Positions 1 to 7,850 of a stretch of 64,000 bases of DNA are shown in pieces. Made by a program: the position numbers and the translations under genes. Origin of the DNA: Variovorax sp. SG517 (GTDB lineage Bacteria; Pseudomonadota; Gammaproteobacteria; Burkholderiales; Burkholderiaceae_C); NCBI RefSeq assembly GCF_013376045.1, contig NZ_JABMJG010000001.1, positions 434,001-498,000 on the forward strand. Reading direction: 5' to 3'. Position 1 is the stretch's first letter, and each line of letters opens with the position of its first letter. The notes beneath the pieces were generated by a model that worked only from the letters and a program-made list of their open reading frames with translations, had not been told where the DNA came from and made no database searches.

Positions 1-51
1 GTGATGGCTGGCCACCGAGCCCGGTGCGGCCGCGCTGGAGGCCGCGTTCAT
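1..51 (-). CDS. cheD: Probable CheD N-terminus (partial)
   Basis: Only 17 codons lie in the window, reading MNAASSAAAPGSVASHH. The ATG overlaps the cheR stop codon (ATGA), which shows translational coupling. In Burkholderiales che operons cheD, the receptor glutamine deamidase, usually follows cheR, so the assignment rests on position and not on recognisable domain sequence. It could be another che gene. Confidence 0.5.
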   Translation of the reverse strand, partial: MNAASSAAAPGSVASHH

Positions 52-917
52 GAGGAAGCACCCGCGGCGCGTGTCCGCGCCAGCTCGTACACGGTCTGCC
101 CCAGCGGGCGGAAAGCCTGGTTGACGAGCGACGCGTTCTCCGAATGCCCCGCGAACAGCAGGCCGTCGGGCTTGAGAAGCGGCGCGAAGCGGTCGAGCAC
201 CTTCTTCTGCGTCGGCTTGTCGAAATAGATCATCACGTTGCGGCAGAAGATCGCGTCCACCGGCTCCTTCACCGGCCAGGTGCTGTCGAGCAGGTTGAGC
301 CGCGAGAACTTCACCAGCGCCGCGACCTCGGGGCGCACGCGCACCTTGCCCGCGTTCGCGCCGGTGCCCTTGTTGAAGAAGCGCCGCAGCCGCTCGGGCG
401 CGAGCCGGCGCACCTGCTCGGCGGTGAACACGCCGGTGGCGGCCTTGGCGAGCACGGCGGTGTCGATGTCGGTGGCGATCACGCGCGAGGCGGCGGCCTT
501 GTCGCCCAGGGCCTCCATCAGCGTGATGGCGATCGAATAGGGCTCCTCGCCCGTCGATGCCGCCGCACACCACACGGTGACCGGCTGCTTCGCCTTGCGC
601 ACGTGGTCGGCCAGCGTCGGGAAGTGGTGCGCTTCGCGGAAGAACGACGTGAGGTTGGTGGTCAGCGAGTTGATGAACAGCTGCCACTCGTCGCCATCCT
701 GGCGCTGCTCGAGCCAGTCGAGGTACGAGGCGAAGTCGGGCAGCTGCAGCTCCCGCAGCCGCCGCGAGAGCCGGCTGTACACCATCTGCCGCTTCTGCTC
801 GCCCAGGGCGATGCCCGCGCGGCGGTGGATCAGTGTCCGTATGCGCGAGAAGTCGTTGTCGGTGAAATGGAACTCGGTCGTCACGGCCAGCCTGGAAGCT
901 TGGCTTTCAATGTACAT
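48..917 (-). CDS. cheR: CheR chemoreceptor glutamate methyltransferase
   Basis: CheR methylates glutamates of chemoreceptor signalling helices using S-adenosylmethionine, in the cytoplasm at the receptor array. The 289-residue protein has a helical CheR_N region (about residues 15-90) and a Rossmann methyltransferase domain. It carries the family motifs TNLTSFFRE (about 87-95), the SAM-binding WCAAASTGEEPYSIA (about 116-130) and RNVMIYFD in the C-terminal third. I chose the ATG at 917, preceded by a GGTGGG-like site. A TTG six codons upstream is the alternative. It lies 66 nt downstream of the HDOD gene and overlaps the next gene by ATGA. Five receptors in this window end in a CheR-docking type pentapeptide, so it probably acts on them. 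Confidence 0.95.
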   Translation of the reverse strand: MYIESQASRLAVTTEFHFTDNDFSRIRTLIHRRAGIALGEQKRQMVYSRLSRRLRELQLPDFASYLDWLEQRQDGDEWQLFINSLTTNLTSFFREAHHFPTLADHVRKAKQPVTVWCAAASTGEEPYSIAITLMEALGDKAAASRVIATDIDTAVLAKAATGVFTAEQVRRLAPERLRRFFNKGTGANAGKVRVRPEVAALVKFSRLNLLDSTWPVKEPVDAIFCRNVMIYFDKPTQKKVLDRFAPLLKPDGLLFAGHSENASLVNQAFRPLGQTVYELARTRAAGASS

Positions 918-983
918 AGCGCCCACCGTTTCCAATGGACCGATCAGACGCGCGAATGCCCCGCACTTCAGGCCTCCTTCGCG

Positions 984-2279
984 TCATGGTCCACCCGCGG
1001 CCGGACTCGCGTCCTGCGCCCACACCAGCGCCGCCAGCTGCGCCGCGTTGACCTGCTCCGGGCTCAGGAACAGCGCCTCCGACAGGCGCGCGGCCTGCCC
1101 GTCGTCGCACTCGCAGCTCTCGGCCAGCGCCACGAAGGGGCCGTACAGGCCACCGCGCGAAAGAATGGCCTGCTGCACCGCCTCGGTGAGCTGCACCTTG
1201 CGCAGCACGCCCTCCATGGAAACGCCGAGCAGCTGGTCGAGCAGCGAGAACATGCCGGCCACGAACAGGTTGTCGGCCTCCCCGGCCGGCAGCATGCCCT
1301 GCCCGATCAGCTCGACGAAGCGCCCGCGCAGGATGGCCTTCTTCATCATGTAGGGCGACCCTGCCTTGTTGCTGGTGGCCAGCAGCAGCGAGAGCCAGCG
1401 GTACAGCGGCGAATAGCCGAGCATGGCCACGGCATGGCGCAGCGAATGGATCTCCACCGCCATGCCCACCGCGGGCGAGTTGATGTAGCGCAGCAGGCGG
1501 TAGGTGAGCGCGGCGTCGTGTTTGAGCGCGGCCTCGATGACGCGCAGGTCTTCGTTGCGCTGGAGCATCTGCATCAGCTGCACGATCAGCAGCGATTCGG
1601 GCTGCAGCGCGTCCTCGGTCTCGAGCACCGGCGGATTGCGGAAGGCACCGTCGACGAACACGCTCACGCGGCGGCCGGCGCAGGCGTCGAAGCCGGCCCA
1701 GTCATCCACGCGCGAGACGACGGGCTCCACCGGCGGATGGCCGAGCTGGGCGTCCTGCCGCAGCCGCATCACGGTGTTGACGTCGTGCGCGCCCACCTCG
1801 AAGTGGGTGACGATGGAGCGCAGCTCCGGGTCTTCGGGCAGGGCGGAGGCACCGCACAGCATGAAGCCGAAGCCCTGCTCGCGCAGGAACAGCACGATGG
1901 AGCGCAGGTCGGCGTCGAGCATCTCTTCCGCGCCCATGCACAGCACCACCTGCTGCGGCGGCAGCGACTGCAGCTCGCTCTGGAAAAGCGCATCGACCGT
2001 GACGTCGACGAACAGCAGCTGCGAGCCCAGCAGCCAGCCATCGCCGCCCGGGTTGAGATGCATGGCCAGCGTGTCCATGAGCGCCTTCACGCCCGCGGCG
2101 CCGGAAGCCTCCGGGCCGCCCGTGGCGCGCCACCCCATGCGATAGCCGATGACGCGCCGCTGCGCGTCGAGCAGCATGGCGTAGGTCACGTGGCCGCCGG
2201 AGCCTGCCTCTGCCTGCGCGGGCGAGCCGGCGCCGGAGGCCGCGTCTTCGGAGGTGCGGCGGAAGAAATCGAAGCGCAT
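984..2279 (-). CDS. EAL-like/HDOD domain protein inside the che operon
   Basis: This 431-residue protein has the architecture of YuxH/CdgJ-type signalling proteins: an N-terminal EAL-like half (about residues 30-215) and a C-terminal HDOD helical domain (about 220-410). The EAL half is degenerate. Where active enzymes have E-A/L-L-x-R after a conserved Gly-Tyr, it reads GYRMGWR, and no DDFGTG loop is present, so cyclic-di-GMP hydrolysis is unlikely. The HDOD half shows helices such as YRLLRYINSP and HAVAMLGYSPLYRWLSLLL. It lies 28 nt after cheA and 66 nt before cheR, so it is almost certainly co-transcribed with them. CdgJ-like proteins affect motility in Vibrio. A role in coupling nucleotide signalling to chemotaxis is my inference. 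Confidence 0.85.
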   Translation of the reverse strand: MRFDFFRRTSEDAASGAGSPAQAEAGSGGHVTYAMLLDAQRRVIGYRMGWRATGGPEASGAAGVKALMDTLAMHLNPGGDGWLLGSQLLFVDVTVDALFQSELQSLPPQQVVLCMGAEEMLDADLRSIVLFLREQGFGFMLCGASALPEDPELRSIVTHFEVGAHDVNTVMRLRQDAQLGHPPVEPVVSRVDDWAGFDACAGRRVSVFVDGAFRNPPVLETEDALQPESLLIVQLMQMLQRNEDLRVIEAALKHDAALTYRLLRYINSPAVGMAVEIHSLRHAVAMLGYSPLYRWLSLLLATSNKAGSPYMMKKAILRGRFVELIGQGMLPAGEADNLFVAGMFSLLDQLLGVSMEGVLRKVQLTEAVQQAILSRGGLYGPFVALAESCECDDGQAARLSEALFLSPEQVNAAQLAALVWAQDASPAAGGP

Positions 2280-2307
2280 TCAGCTGTCTCCACCCGGTCG
2301 TGTGTCG

Positions 2308-4398
2308 TCAGATCGCAATGGAGTCGGTCCTCCGGGCGGCGCCCGCGAGCGCGGCCGTGCTCGCGGCCTGCGCGCGCTGGATCCGCGGCATGGCGCCCAC
2401 GTCGATGATGAATGCGACGCTGCCGTCGCCGAGGATGGTCGCGGCGGAGATGCCGGGCACCTTGCGGTAGTTGGTCTCCAGGTTCTTCACCACCACCTGG
2501 TGCTGGCCGAGCAGCTCGTCCACCAGCAGCGCGAAGCGGCTGTCGTCGGCCTGCACGATCACCAGGATGCCCTGCGTGGGATGCGTCTGCGCACCCGCCA
2601 CGTCGAACACGCGGTGCAGCTCGATGAGCGGCAGGTATTCGCCGCGCACGCGGATCACGTGGCCGTCGGCGGTGATGGAATGCAGGTGCTCGGGCAGCGG
2701 CTGCAGCGACTCTATGACGTAGCTCAGCGGCAGGATGTAGGCCTCGCTGCCCACCTTCACCGACATGCCGTTGAGGATGGCCAGCGTCAGCGGCAGCACG
2801 ATGCGGGTGGTGGTGCCCTGCCCGCCGCGCGAGTGGATCTCCACGTGGCCGCCCATCTCCTGGATGTTGCGCTTGACCACGTCCATGCCCACGCCGCGGC
2901 CCGAGATGTCGGTGACCTGCTCGGCCGTGGAGAAGCCCGGCGCGAAGATCAGCTGCCACACCTCCTCGTCGGGCATCGATTCGCTCACCGGCAGGCCCTG
3001 CTGCATGGCCTTGGCCAGGATGCGCTCGCGGTTGAGGCCCGCGCCGTCGTCGCTCACCTCGATCACGATGTTGCCGCCGTGGTGCTGCGCCGACAGCAGC
3101 AGCTGGCCGGTGGCGTCCTTGCCCTTGGCCAGGCGCACGTCGGGCGTCTCGATGCCGTGGTCGAGGCTGTTGCGCACCAGGTGCGTGAGCGGATCGACGA
3201 TGCGCTCGATCAGGCCCTTGTCGAGTTCGGTTTCCTTGCCGTAGGTGTCCAGGCGCACCTGCTTGCCCAGCTTGGCGCTCACGTCGCGAATGACGCGCGG
3301 GAAGCGGCTGAACACGTAGTCCATCGGCATCATGCGGATGGACATGACCGATTCCTGCAGGTCGCGCGCGTTGCGCTCCAGGTGGCCCAGGCCGCTGAGG
3401 AAGCGCTCGTAGGCCACCGGGTCGAGCATGGTCGCGGCCTGCGTGAGCATCGACTGCGTGATGACGAGCTCGCCCACGAGGTTGATGAGCTGGTCGACCT
3501 TCTCCACGTCGACGCGGATGGAGCTGGACTCCTTCGCACCTGCCGGCGACGCCGCCGGCGAGGCGGCGGGCACCGCGGCCGGCGCAGCCTGTGCGACCTG
3601 TGCGGCCTGCGGTTTTGCGGCTTCCACCGGCGCCGCCACGGGTGCTGGCGCGGGCGCTTCCACTGCCGCGGCGGCTTGCGCGACGGCTTCGCGCGTGATG
3701 TCGATCTGCGACTCGTCGATGACGAAGCAGCACACCGCGACGATGTCGTCCGGCGAGCAGGTCGTCTCGAGCAGCACGGTCAGCTGGTCGTTGCTGCGCG
3801 TGCGCGACAGCACCTTGCCGAGGTTGGCGAGCTCGCCGGCGAGCAGGTCGCATTCGCTGTCGGACAGGCGCGCGAAGCGGATGCGCAAGGCACCGCCTTC
3901 GCCGCCGCCGGCATCAGCGGCAGCGGGCTCGGGAGCGGCCGCCGGCGCGGGTGCAGGAACGGGGGCCGGGGCCGGTGCAGGCGCTGCCGCCTGCACGGCC
4001 GCGCTGCCGTCGCCGCTTTCGAGCGCGAGTTGCTGGAGCACGCCACAGATGTGGGCGACCATGTCCGCGTCCGGCTCCTTGCCGGCCTGGTAGGCAGTGA
4101 GTTGTTCTTGCAAGGCGTCCTTCGTTTCCAGGAATGCATCGATCATCCGGCCGGTCAGGCGCAGCTGCCCGTGGCGGGCGCGGTCCAACAGCGACTCGAG
4201 AACATGCGTGGTGTTGGTCAGGGCGGTGAAGCCGAAAGTCGCGGCGCCGCCCTTGATGGAATGCGCCGCGCGGAATATGGCGTTGAGCTGTTCGCTGTCG
4301 GGCGCGTCGACGTCGAGTTCCAGCAGGAGCTGCTCCATCTCCGCGAGCAGTTCGATGGCTTCGACGAAGAAGGCTTGGGTGAATTGGCTGAGGTCCAT
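2308..4398 (-). CDS. cheA: CheA chemotaxis histidine kinase
   Basis: CheA autophosphorylates under control of receptor-CheW complexes and passes phosphate to CheY and CheB. The 696 residues show the full domain order. The P1 HPt domain has the phospho-acceptor His46 in AAHSIKGGAATFGF. A P2-like region (about 165-235) is flanked by Ala/Pro-rich linkers. P3 dimerisation follows (about 292-350). The P4 ATPase has the N box HLVRNSLDHGIE, G1 SDDGAGL and G2 SGRGVGMDVVKRN. The C-terminal P5 domain is CheW-like. All catalytic motifs are intact. It follows motB by 22 nt, consistent with one motAB-cheA-cheR transcript. No cheW adjoins it. The two cheW copies in this window are some 45-50 kb away in the receptor array. 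Confidence 0.97.
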   Translation of the reverse strand: MDLSQFTQAFFVEAIELLAEMEQLLLELDVDAPDSEQLNAIFRAAHSIKGGAATFGFTALTNTTHVLESLLDRARHGQLRLTGRMIDAFLETKDALQEQLTAYQAGKEPDADMVAHICGVLQQLALESGDGSAAVQAAAPAPAPAPVPAPAPAAAPEPAAADAGGGEGGALRIRFARLSDSECDLLAGELANLGKVLSRTRSNDQLTVLLETTCSPDDIVAVCCFVIDESQIDITREAVAQAAAAVEAPAPAPVAAPVEAAKPQAAQVAQAAPAAVPAASPAASPAGAKESSSIRVDVEKVDQLINLVGELVITQSMLTQAATMLDPVAYERFLSGLGHLERNARDLQESVMSIRMMPMDYVFSRFPRVIRDVSAKLGKQVRLDTYGKETELDKGLIERIVDPLTHLVRNSLDHGIETPDVRLAKGKDATGQLLLSAQHHGGNIVIEVSDDGAGLNRERILAKAMQQGLPVSESMPDEEVWQLIFAPGFSTAEQVTDISGRGVGMDVVKRNIQEMGGHVEIHSRGGQGTTTRIVLPLTLAILNGMSVKVGSEAYILPLSYVIESLQPLPEHLHSITADGHVIRVRGEYLPLIELHRVFDVAGAQTHPTQGILVIVQADDSRFALLVDELLGQHQVVVKNLETNYRKVPGISAATILGDGSVAFIIDVGAMPRIQRAQAASTAALAGAARRTDSIAI

Positions 4399-4420
4399 CT
4401 GTCGGGTCGTTGTAGTTATG

Positions 4421-5296
4421 TCATTCCGTCCTGGCGGCTGCCTTGCCGATCCGCATGCCGACGGGCTCGGTGCTGTTCTCGCGCTCGATGCGCTCCTGCG
4501 TGCGGTGGTTGAGCAGGATGATGCTGATGCGGCGGTTGATCGGGTTGCGCGGATCGGCCTTGTCCAGGTGCATGCTGTCGGCCAGGCCGATCACGCGCAG
4601 CACCTTGCCCTCGGTCATGCCGCCGGCCACGAGCTCGCGCCGCGAGGCGTTGGCGCGGTCCGACGAGAGTTCCCAGTTGCCGTAGGAGCGGTCGTTGGTG
4701 TAGACGATGGCGTCGGTGTGGCCCGACAGCGTGATCTTGTTGGGCAGCCCGTTGAGCGCGGGCGCCAGCTCGCGCAGGATGGCGCGCATGTGCGGCACCA
4801 CGCGGGCGCTGGCCAGCTCGAACATGGGCCGGTTCTCGGTGTCGACGATCTGCAGGCGCAGGCCCTCGGTGGTGATGTCGATGAGGATCTGAGAGCGGAA
4901 CTGCTGGAACACGGGGCTCTTCTCGATCAGGTCGTCGAGCTTCTTCTTCATCTCGGCCAGGCGGCTGGCGTCGGCATCCTCCTGGCTGTTCGCCTCGGCG
5001 AACCTGACCTCGCCCTCGGCGTGCATCGGATCGGCGCCGCCGCCGGGAATCATGCTGGCGCTGAGGCTGGACTTGTCGCCGCCGTTCAGCGCCACGCGCA
5101 GCGGCATGCGGAAGTGCTCGGCAATGCCTTCGCGCTGCTTCGGGCTGGAAATGGAGAGCAGCCACATCACGAGGAAGAAGGCCATCATGGCCGTCATGAA
5201 GTCGGCATAGGCGATCTTCCAGCCGCCGCCGTGGGCACCGCCGTGCTTGCCCTTGTGGACGTGCTTGAAGATGACCCGTGGCTTGTCGTCGCTCAT
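4421..5296 (-). CDS. motB: MotB flagellar stator, peptidoglycan-anchoring subunit
   Basis: MotB pairs with MotA to form the ion channel that drives rotation. The 291-residue protein begins with a basic His/Lys/Gly-rich cytoplasmic tail, then one membrane helix (YADFMTAMMAFFLVMWLL) whose Asp32 is the family's proton-binding residue. A periplasmic OmpA-type domain includes the SGHTDA peptidoglycan-binding motif and NRRISIILL near the end. An open frame continues upstream, but the ATG at 5296 matches the usual MotB start and lies 40 nt after motA. The preserved Asp and OmpA domain indicate a functional H+-type stator. Confidence 0.96.
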   Translation of the reverse strand: MSDDKPRVIFKHVHKGKHGGAHGGGWKIAYADFMTAMMAFFLVMWLLSISSPKQREGIAEHFRMPLRVALNGGDKSSLSASMIPGGGADPMHAEGEVRFAEANSQEDADASRLAEMKKKLDDLIEKSPVFQQFRSQILIDITTEGLRLQIVDTENRPMFELASARVVPHMRAILRELAPALNGLPNKITLSGHTDAIVYTNDRSYGNWELSSDRANASRRELVAGGMTEGKVLRVIGLADSMHLDKADPRNPINRRISIILLNHRTQERIERENSTEPVGMRIGKAAARTE

Positions 5297-5336
5297 GATC
5301 GCTCGCTGCTCTTTGCTGGCTCGTGCGACGGGCGCG

Positions 5337-6197
5337 TCAGCGCGCCTTGACCTCGCGGACGTGGTCGTCCAGCTCGGTGAACGAGGGGCGCTCGGTCGAG
5401 AACAGCACCTTGCGGCCGAACTCCACCGCGAGCTGCGGCGCATAGCCGTTGAGGTTGGCCAGCAGCGTGACCTTGGCGCACTGGTAGATCTTCATGCCTT
5501 CTTCCACCTTCTGTTCGATCAGCGAGGCCAGCGGCGAGACGAAGCCGTAGGCGAGCAGCACGCCGAGGAAGGTGCCCACCATCGCGTGCGCGATGAGCGC
5601 GCCCATTTCCGAAGGCGGAAGGTTGGCCGAGCCCAGTGCGTGCACCACGCCCATCACGGCCGCGACGATGCCCAGCGCGGGAAGCGCGTCGCTCACGCGC
5701 GAGAGGCTGTGGCCGGGCACCTCGGCCTCGTGGCGGATGGTCTCGATCTCGTGGTCCATCAGCGCCTCGATCTCGTGCGCGTCGGTGTTGCCGCTGATGA
5801 CCAGGCGCAGGTAGTCGCACAGGAAGACGGTGATGCCCTCGTGCGCCAGGATGTTCGGGTAGCGCGTGAAGATCTCGCTCTGGGCCGGGTCCTCGACGTC
5901 GGTCTCCAGCTTCATCATCCCTTCCTTGCGGGCCTTGGCGAGCAGCTCGTACAGCAGCGCGAGCAGGTCCATGTAGAGCTGGCGGTTGTGCTTGGAGGTG
6001 CGCAGCAGCAGCGGCAGCTCCTTGATGGTCGCCTTGATGGTCTTGCCGTTGTTGCCCGCGATGAACGCGCCCAGCGCCGAGCCGCCGATCATGAGCAGCT
6101 CGACCGGCTGGAACAGCACGCCAAAGTGCCCGCCCATGAGGCCGTAGCCGCCGAACACGGCGCCTATCACCACGAGATATCCAACCAGAACCAGCAC
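5337..6197 (-). CDS. motA: MotA flagellar stator, proton-channel subunit
   Basis: MotA is the four-helix inner-membrane subunit that couples ion flow to FliG. The 286-residue protein starts with a hydrophobic helix from residue 1 (MLVLVGYLVVIGAVFGG). A second helix lies near residue 35, then a large cytoplasmic loop, then two further helices (GIVAAVMGVVHALG and GTFLGVLLAYGFVSPLASL). These keep the conserved prolines of the channel. Length and topology match E. coli MotA. It starts 76 nt after flhC, with a probable terminator and a weak sigma-28-like element in that gap. It leads the motAB-cheA transcript. Confidence 0.96.
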   Translation of the reverse strand: MLVLVGYLVVIGAVFGGYGLMGGHFGVLFQPVELLMIGGSALGAFIAGNNGKTIKATIKELPLLLRTSKHNRQLYMDLLALLYELLAKARKEGMMKLETDVEDPAQSEIFTRYPNILAHEGITVFLCDYLRLVISGNTDAHEIEALMDHEIETIRHEAEVPGHSLSRVSDALPALGIVAAVMGVVHALGSANLPPSEMGALIAHAMVGTFLGVLLAYGFVSPLASLIEQKVEEGMKIYQCAKVTLLANLNGYAPQLAVEFGRKVLFSTERPSFTELDDHVREVKAR

Positions 6198-6231
6198 GCG
6201 CTTCCCCTATCGCCCCTCGAGGCGTCGAATC

Positions 6232-6266
6232 AACAAAGCCGGGCTCGCGGTTCGCGCGGGCCCGGC
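6232..6266 (-). terminator. Hairpin terminator after flhC
   Basis: On the minus strand a stem of about 12 bp (GCCGGGCCCGCG paired with CGCGAGCCCGGC, one G-T type mismatch, 5-nt loop) is followed by TTTGTTG. It lies directly downstream of the flhC stop and before motA. It would partly or fully separate flhDC from the mot-che transcript. The short, interrupted T tract makes full termination uncertain. Confidence 0.6.
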
Positions 6267-6273
6267 ACTCTTC

Positions 6274-6870
6274 CTAGACGGCGCCGCCGATGTCCATCAC
6301 GGGCGTGGGTGCGATCGCAGCCAGCCCGTTGCGGCGCACCTCGGCGCCCTTGCCGGGCTTGCGCGCCTTGCCCGCGCGCGAAGGCGGACGGCACAGCACG
6401 CATACGTATCCGTTCTTGTTGTCGTGGGCGTGCGCCACGAAGTGGCCGCCGCAACGGCAGCAGGTGCTCAGCTGCAGCATGTCGCTGTCGAAGAAGCGCA
6501 CCATGGTCTCGGCGCGGGTGAAGTCGAGCACCACCTCGCCGCCGTTGGCCTCGACCTGCTCCGTATAGAGGCGATAGGCCTTGATGAGCGCAGGCAGTTC
6601 GTTCTCGTCCGCCTCGTCGAGCATGAAGCGGTAGATGTTGTAGAACATCGACGAGTGGATGTTGGCCAGCCACGTCATGTACCAGTCGGTCGAGAACGGC
6701 AGCAGGCCCTTGGGCGGGGAAACGCCCTTGAGTTCCTTGTAGAGGCGGATCAGCCGCTCGCGGCTCAGCGCGACGGCGCCCTCCAGGAACTGCAGGCGCG
6801 CGCCGAGCCCGATCAGCTCGATCGCGAGCTGCACCTGGCGGACCTCGCCCAGGACGCTCTTGCTGGTCAC
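6274..6870 (-). CDS. flhC: FlhC flagellar master regulator subunit
   Basis: FlhC joins FlhD in the FlhD4C2 activator of class II flagellar promoters. The 198-residue protein opens with SKSVLGEVRQVQLAIELIGLG, the usual FlhC N-terminus, and has the four-cysteine zinc site in CCRCGG and CVLC near residue 140-165. I chose the GTG at 6870, because its GTGA overlaps the flhD stop and gives the expected N-terminus. An upstream in-frame ATG would add about 50 residues in frame overlap with flhD. An Ala/Arg/Lys-rich tail follows the zinc site. Confidence 0.94.
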   Translation of the reverse strand: MTSKSVLGEVRQVQLAIELIGLGARLQFLEGAVALSRERLIRLYKELKGVSPPKGLLPFSTDWYMTWLANIHSSMFYNIYRFMLDEADENELPALIKAYRLYTEQVEANGGEVVLDFTRAETMVRFFDSDMLQLSTCCRCGGHFVAHAHDNKNGYVCVLCRPPSRAGKARKPGKGAEVRRNGLAAIAPTPVMDIGGAV

Positions 6871-7265
6871 GCCGCGCCCGCTGCGCGCATCTGCGCCTGC
6901 GAATCGACCTGGGCCTGCGCCAGGCGCGCGGCCATCAGTATCGACATGTGCGCCTGCTGCAGCGCGGGCTCCTTGCCCTCGCCGACCACCGCGAACATCG
7001 GGCGGTCGTCCAGCCGGAAGCTGCACAGGAGGAAGTTGGAAGCGGCCAGCTTCACGATCTGGCTGAGCGACATGTTCGCCAGCAGATCGGCCAGTTCGCG
7101 GCCTACGCCAAGGCGGAACATCGCCTCGGCCCGGTCCTGCTTGACCAGCTTCTGCGCCAGCAGCATATAGGCCAGATTTATCTCGCCGATTTCTCTCGAA
7201 ATCACGCCGCTTGCGGTGATGTTGCAGTTTTCCACGTCTGATCCCATTTCCGATTCAAAGCTCAC
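6867..7265 (-). CDS. flhD: FlhD flagellar master regulator subunit
   Basis: FlhD is the partner of FlhC in the master activator of flagellar genes. The 132-residue product carries the family core EINLAYMLLAQKLVKQD followed by AMFRLG, somewhat longer than E. coli FlhD at the N-terminus. The start is a GTG at 7265 with AGGAG six bases upstream. An internal ATG six codons later has no comparable site. It is the first gene of flhDC, with a candidate promoter overlapped by a palindrome just upstream. Confidence 0.94.
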   Translation of the reverse strand: MSFESEMGSDVENCNITASGVISREIGEINLAYMLLAQKLVKQDRAEAMFRLGVGRELADLLANMSLSQIVKLAASNFLLCSFRLDDRPMFAVVGEGKEPALQQAHMSILMAARLAQAQVDSQAQMRAAGAA

Positions 7266-7283
7266 TTCGTGCTCCTAACAATC

Positions 7284-7302
7284 GTGTATACATTATATAC
7301 AC
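7284..7302. promoter_or_regulatory. 19-bp palindrome over the flhDC -10 box
   Basis: GTGTATA-TAATG-TATACAC (minus strand) is a perfect 7-bp inverted repeat with a 5-bp centre. It embeds the TATAAT box of the candidate flhDC promoter. Its position fits an operator for a dimeric repressor, but no regulator can be named from the sequence. Confidence 0.5.
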
Positions 7303-7320
7303 AAAGTTTTACATGTTGAA
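7292..7320 (-). promoter_or_regulatory. Candidate sigma-70 promoter of flhDC
   Basis: On the minus strand a perfect TATAAT (7297-7292) sits 17 nt from a weak -35 box TTCAAC (7320-7315). Transcription would begin near 7285, giving a leader of about 20 nt that contains the AGGAG site of flhD. The -10 box is exact; the -35 is poor, which suggests activator dependence. Confidence 0.6.
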
Positions 7321-7571
7321 GTGTTTTGTATGACAAGGGTCCAAAAAAAGTAGGAGGTGGCTGACAAGCTACAGCTGCATCCCCAGTGAAGCGTGTTGTT
7401 TACAGGTGTCAGCCTTTACGGTAACAAAAGTTACCGATGCAACTTTTTTCGGCTGTAATTTATTCGCAAACAACATCGAATTAAGAAATGCTATGGGCCT
7501 AATTCCGCTCAATGAAATTCCACAGCCCGAAATATTCCGATCCATGATTTCACATTGGTCCATATGGTCAA

Positions 7572-7850
7572 TTAGTCGCCTTCGCGACCCTCGAGCCCGT
7601 AGATCCAGGCCATCACCTCGGCCACCGCGAGGTACAGCTGCGGCGGGATCTGCCGGTCAAGGTCGACCTGCATGAGCAGCTTCACGAGGTCGGCCGACGA
7701 GTGCACGTACAGCCCGTGCTCGCGCGCCTCGCGCATGATCGATTCGGCGACCACGCCGTAACCCTTGGCCACGACGACGGGCGCACGCGTCTTGTCGGCA
7801 TACGACAGAGCGACGGCGCTGCTGCGGTTGTCGAGCACTTCTTCGCTCAT
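7572..7850 (-). CDS. FlhB cytoplasmic-tail paralogue (FhlB-like)
   Basis: This 92-residue protein resembles only the C-terminal cytoplasmic domain of FlhB/YscU export switch proteins. It has SYADKTRAPVVVAKGYGVVAESI followed by PPQLYLAVAEVMAWIY near the end, but no membrane helices. The autocleavage NPTH motif of true FlhB is absent; the equivalent place reads ALSYADKT. It overlaps the preceding FliK-like gene by ATGA, so the two form a pair. True flhB is not in the window. The protein may assist or modulate the export specificity switch, as reported for FlhB-tail homologues elsewhere. The function here is inferred. Confidence 0.85.
   Translation of the reverse strand: MSEEVLDNRSSAVALSYADKTRAPVVVAKGYGVVAESIMREAREHGLYVHSSADLVKLLMQVDLDRQIPPQLYLAVAEVMAWIYGLEGREGD

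Larger units (their letters stand above)
7266..7571. other. AT-rich flhDC upstream control region
   Basis: These 306 bp are clearly more AT-rich than the flanking genes. They contain the candidate flhDC promoter and operator, and a second perfect inverted repeat at 7419-7436 (CGGTAAC, 4-nt AAAA centre, GTTACCG). A 64-codon frame on the minus strand at 7369-7563 looks like chance. I see no convincing CRP or FNR site. Confidence 0.55.

Noticed and set aside
144..2408. Long plus-strand open frame of 754 codons over cheR and the HDOD gene
   Set aside because: It is antisense to two clear genes, rich in His/Arg/Gln/Ala as expected for GC-rich shadows, and has no family features.
7369..7563. Possible 64-codon gene upstream of flhD
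   Set aside because: No ribosome-binding site was seen, the composition matches the AT-rich control region, and no family is recognised.
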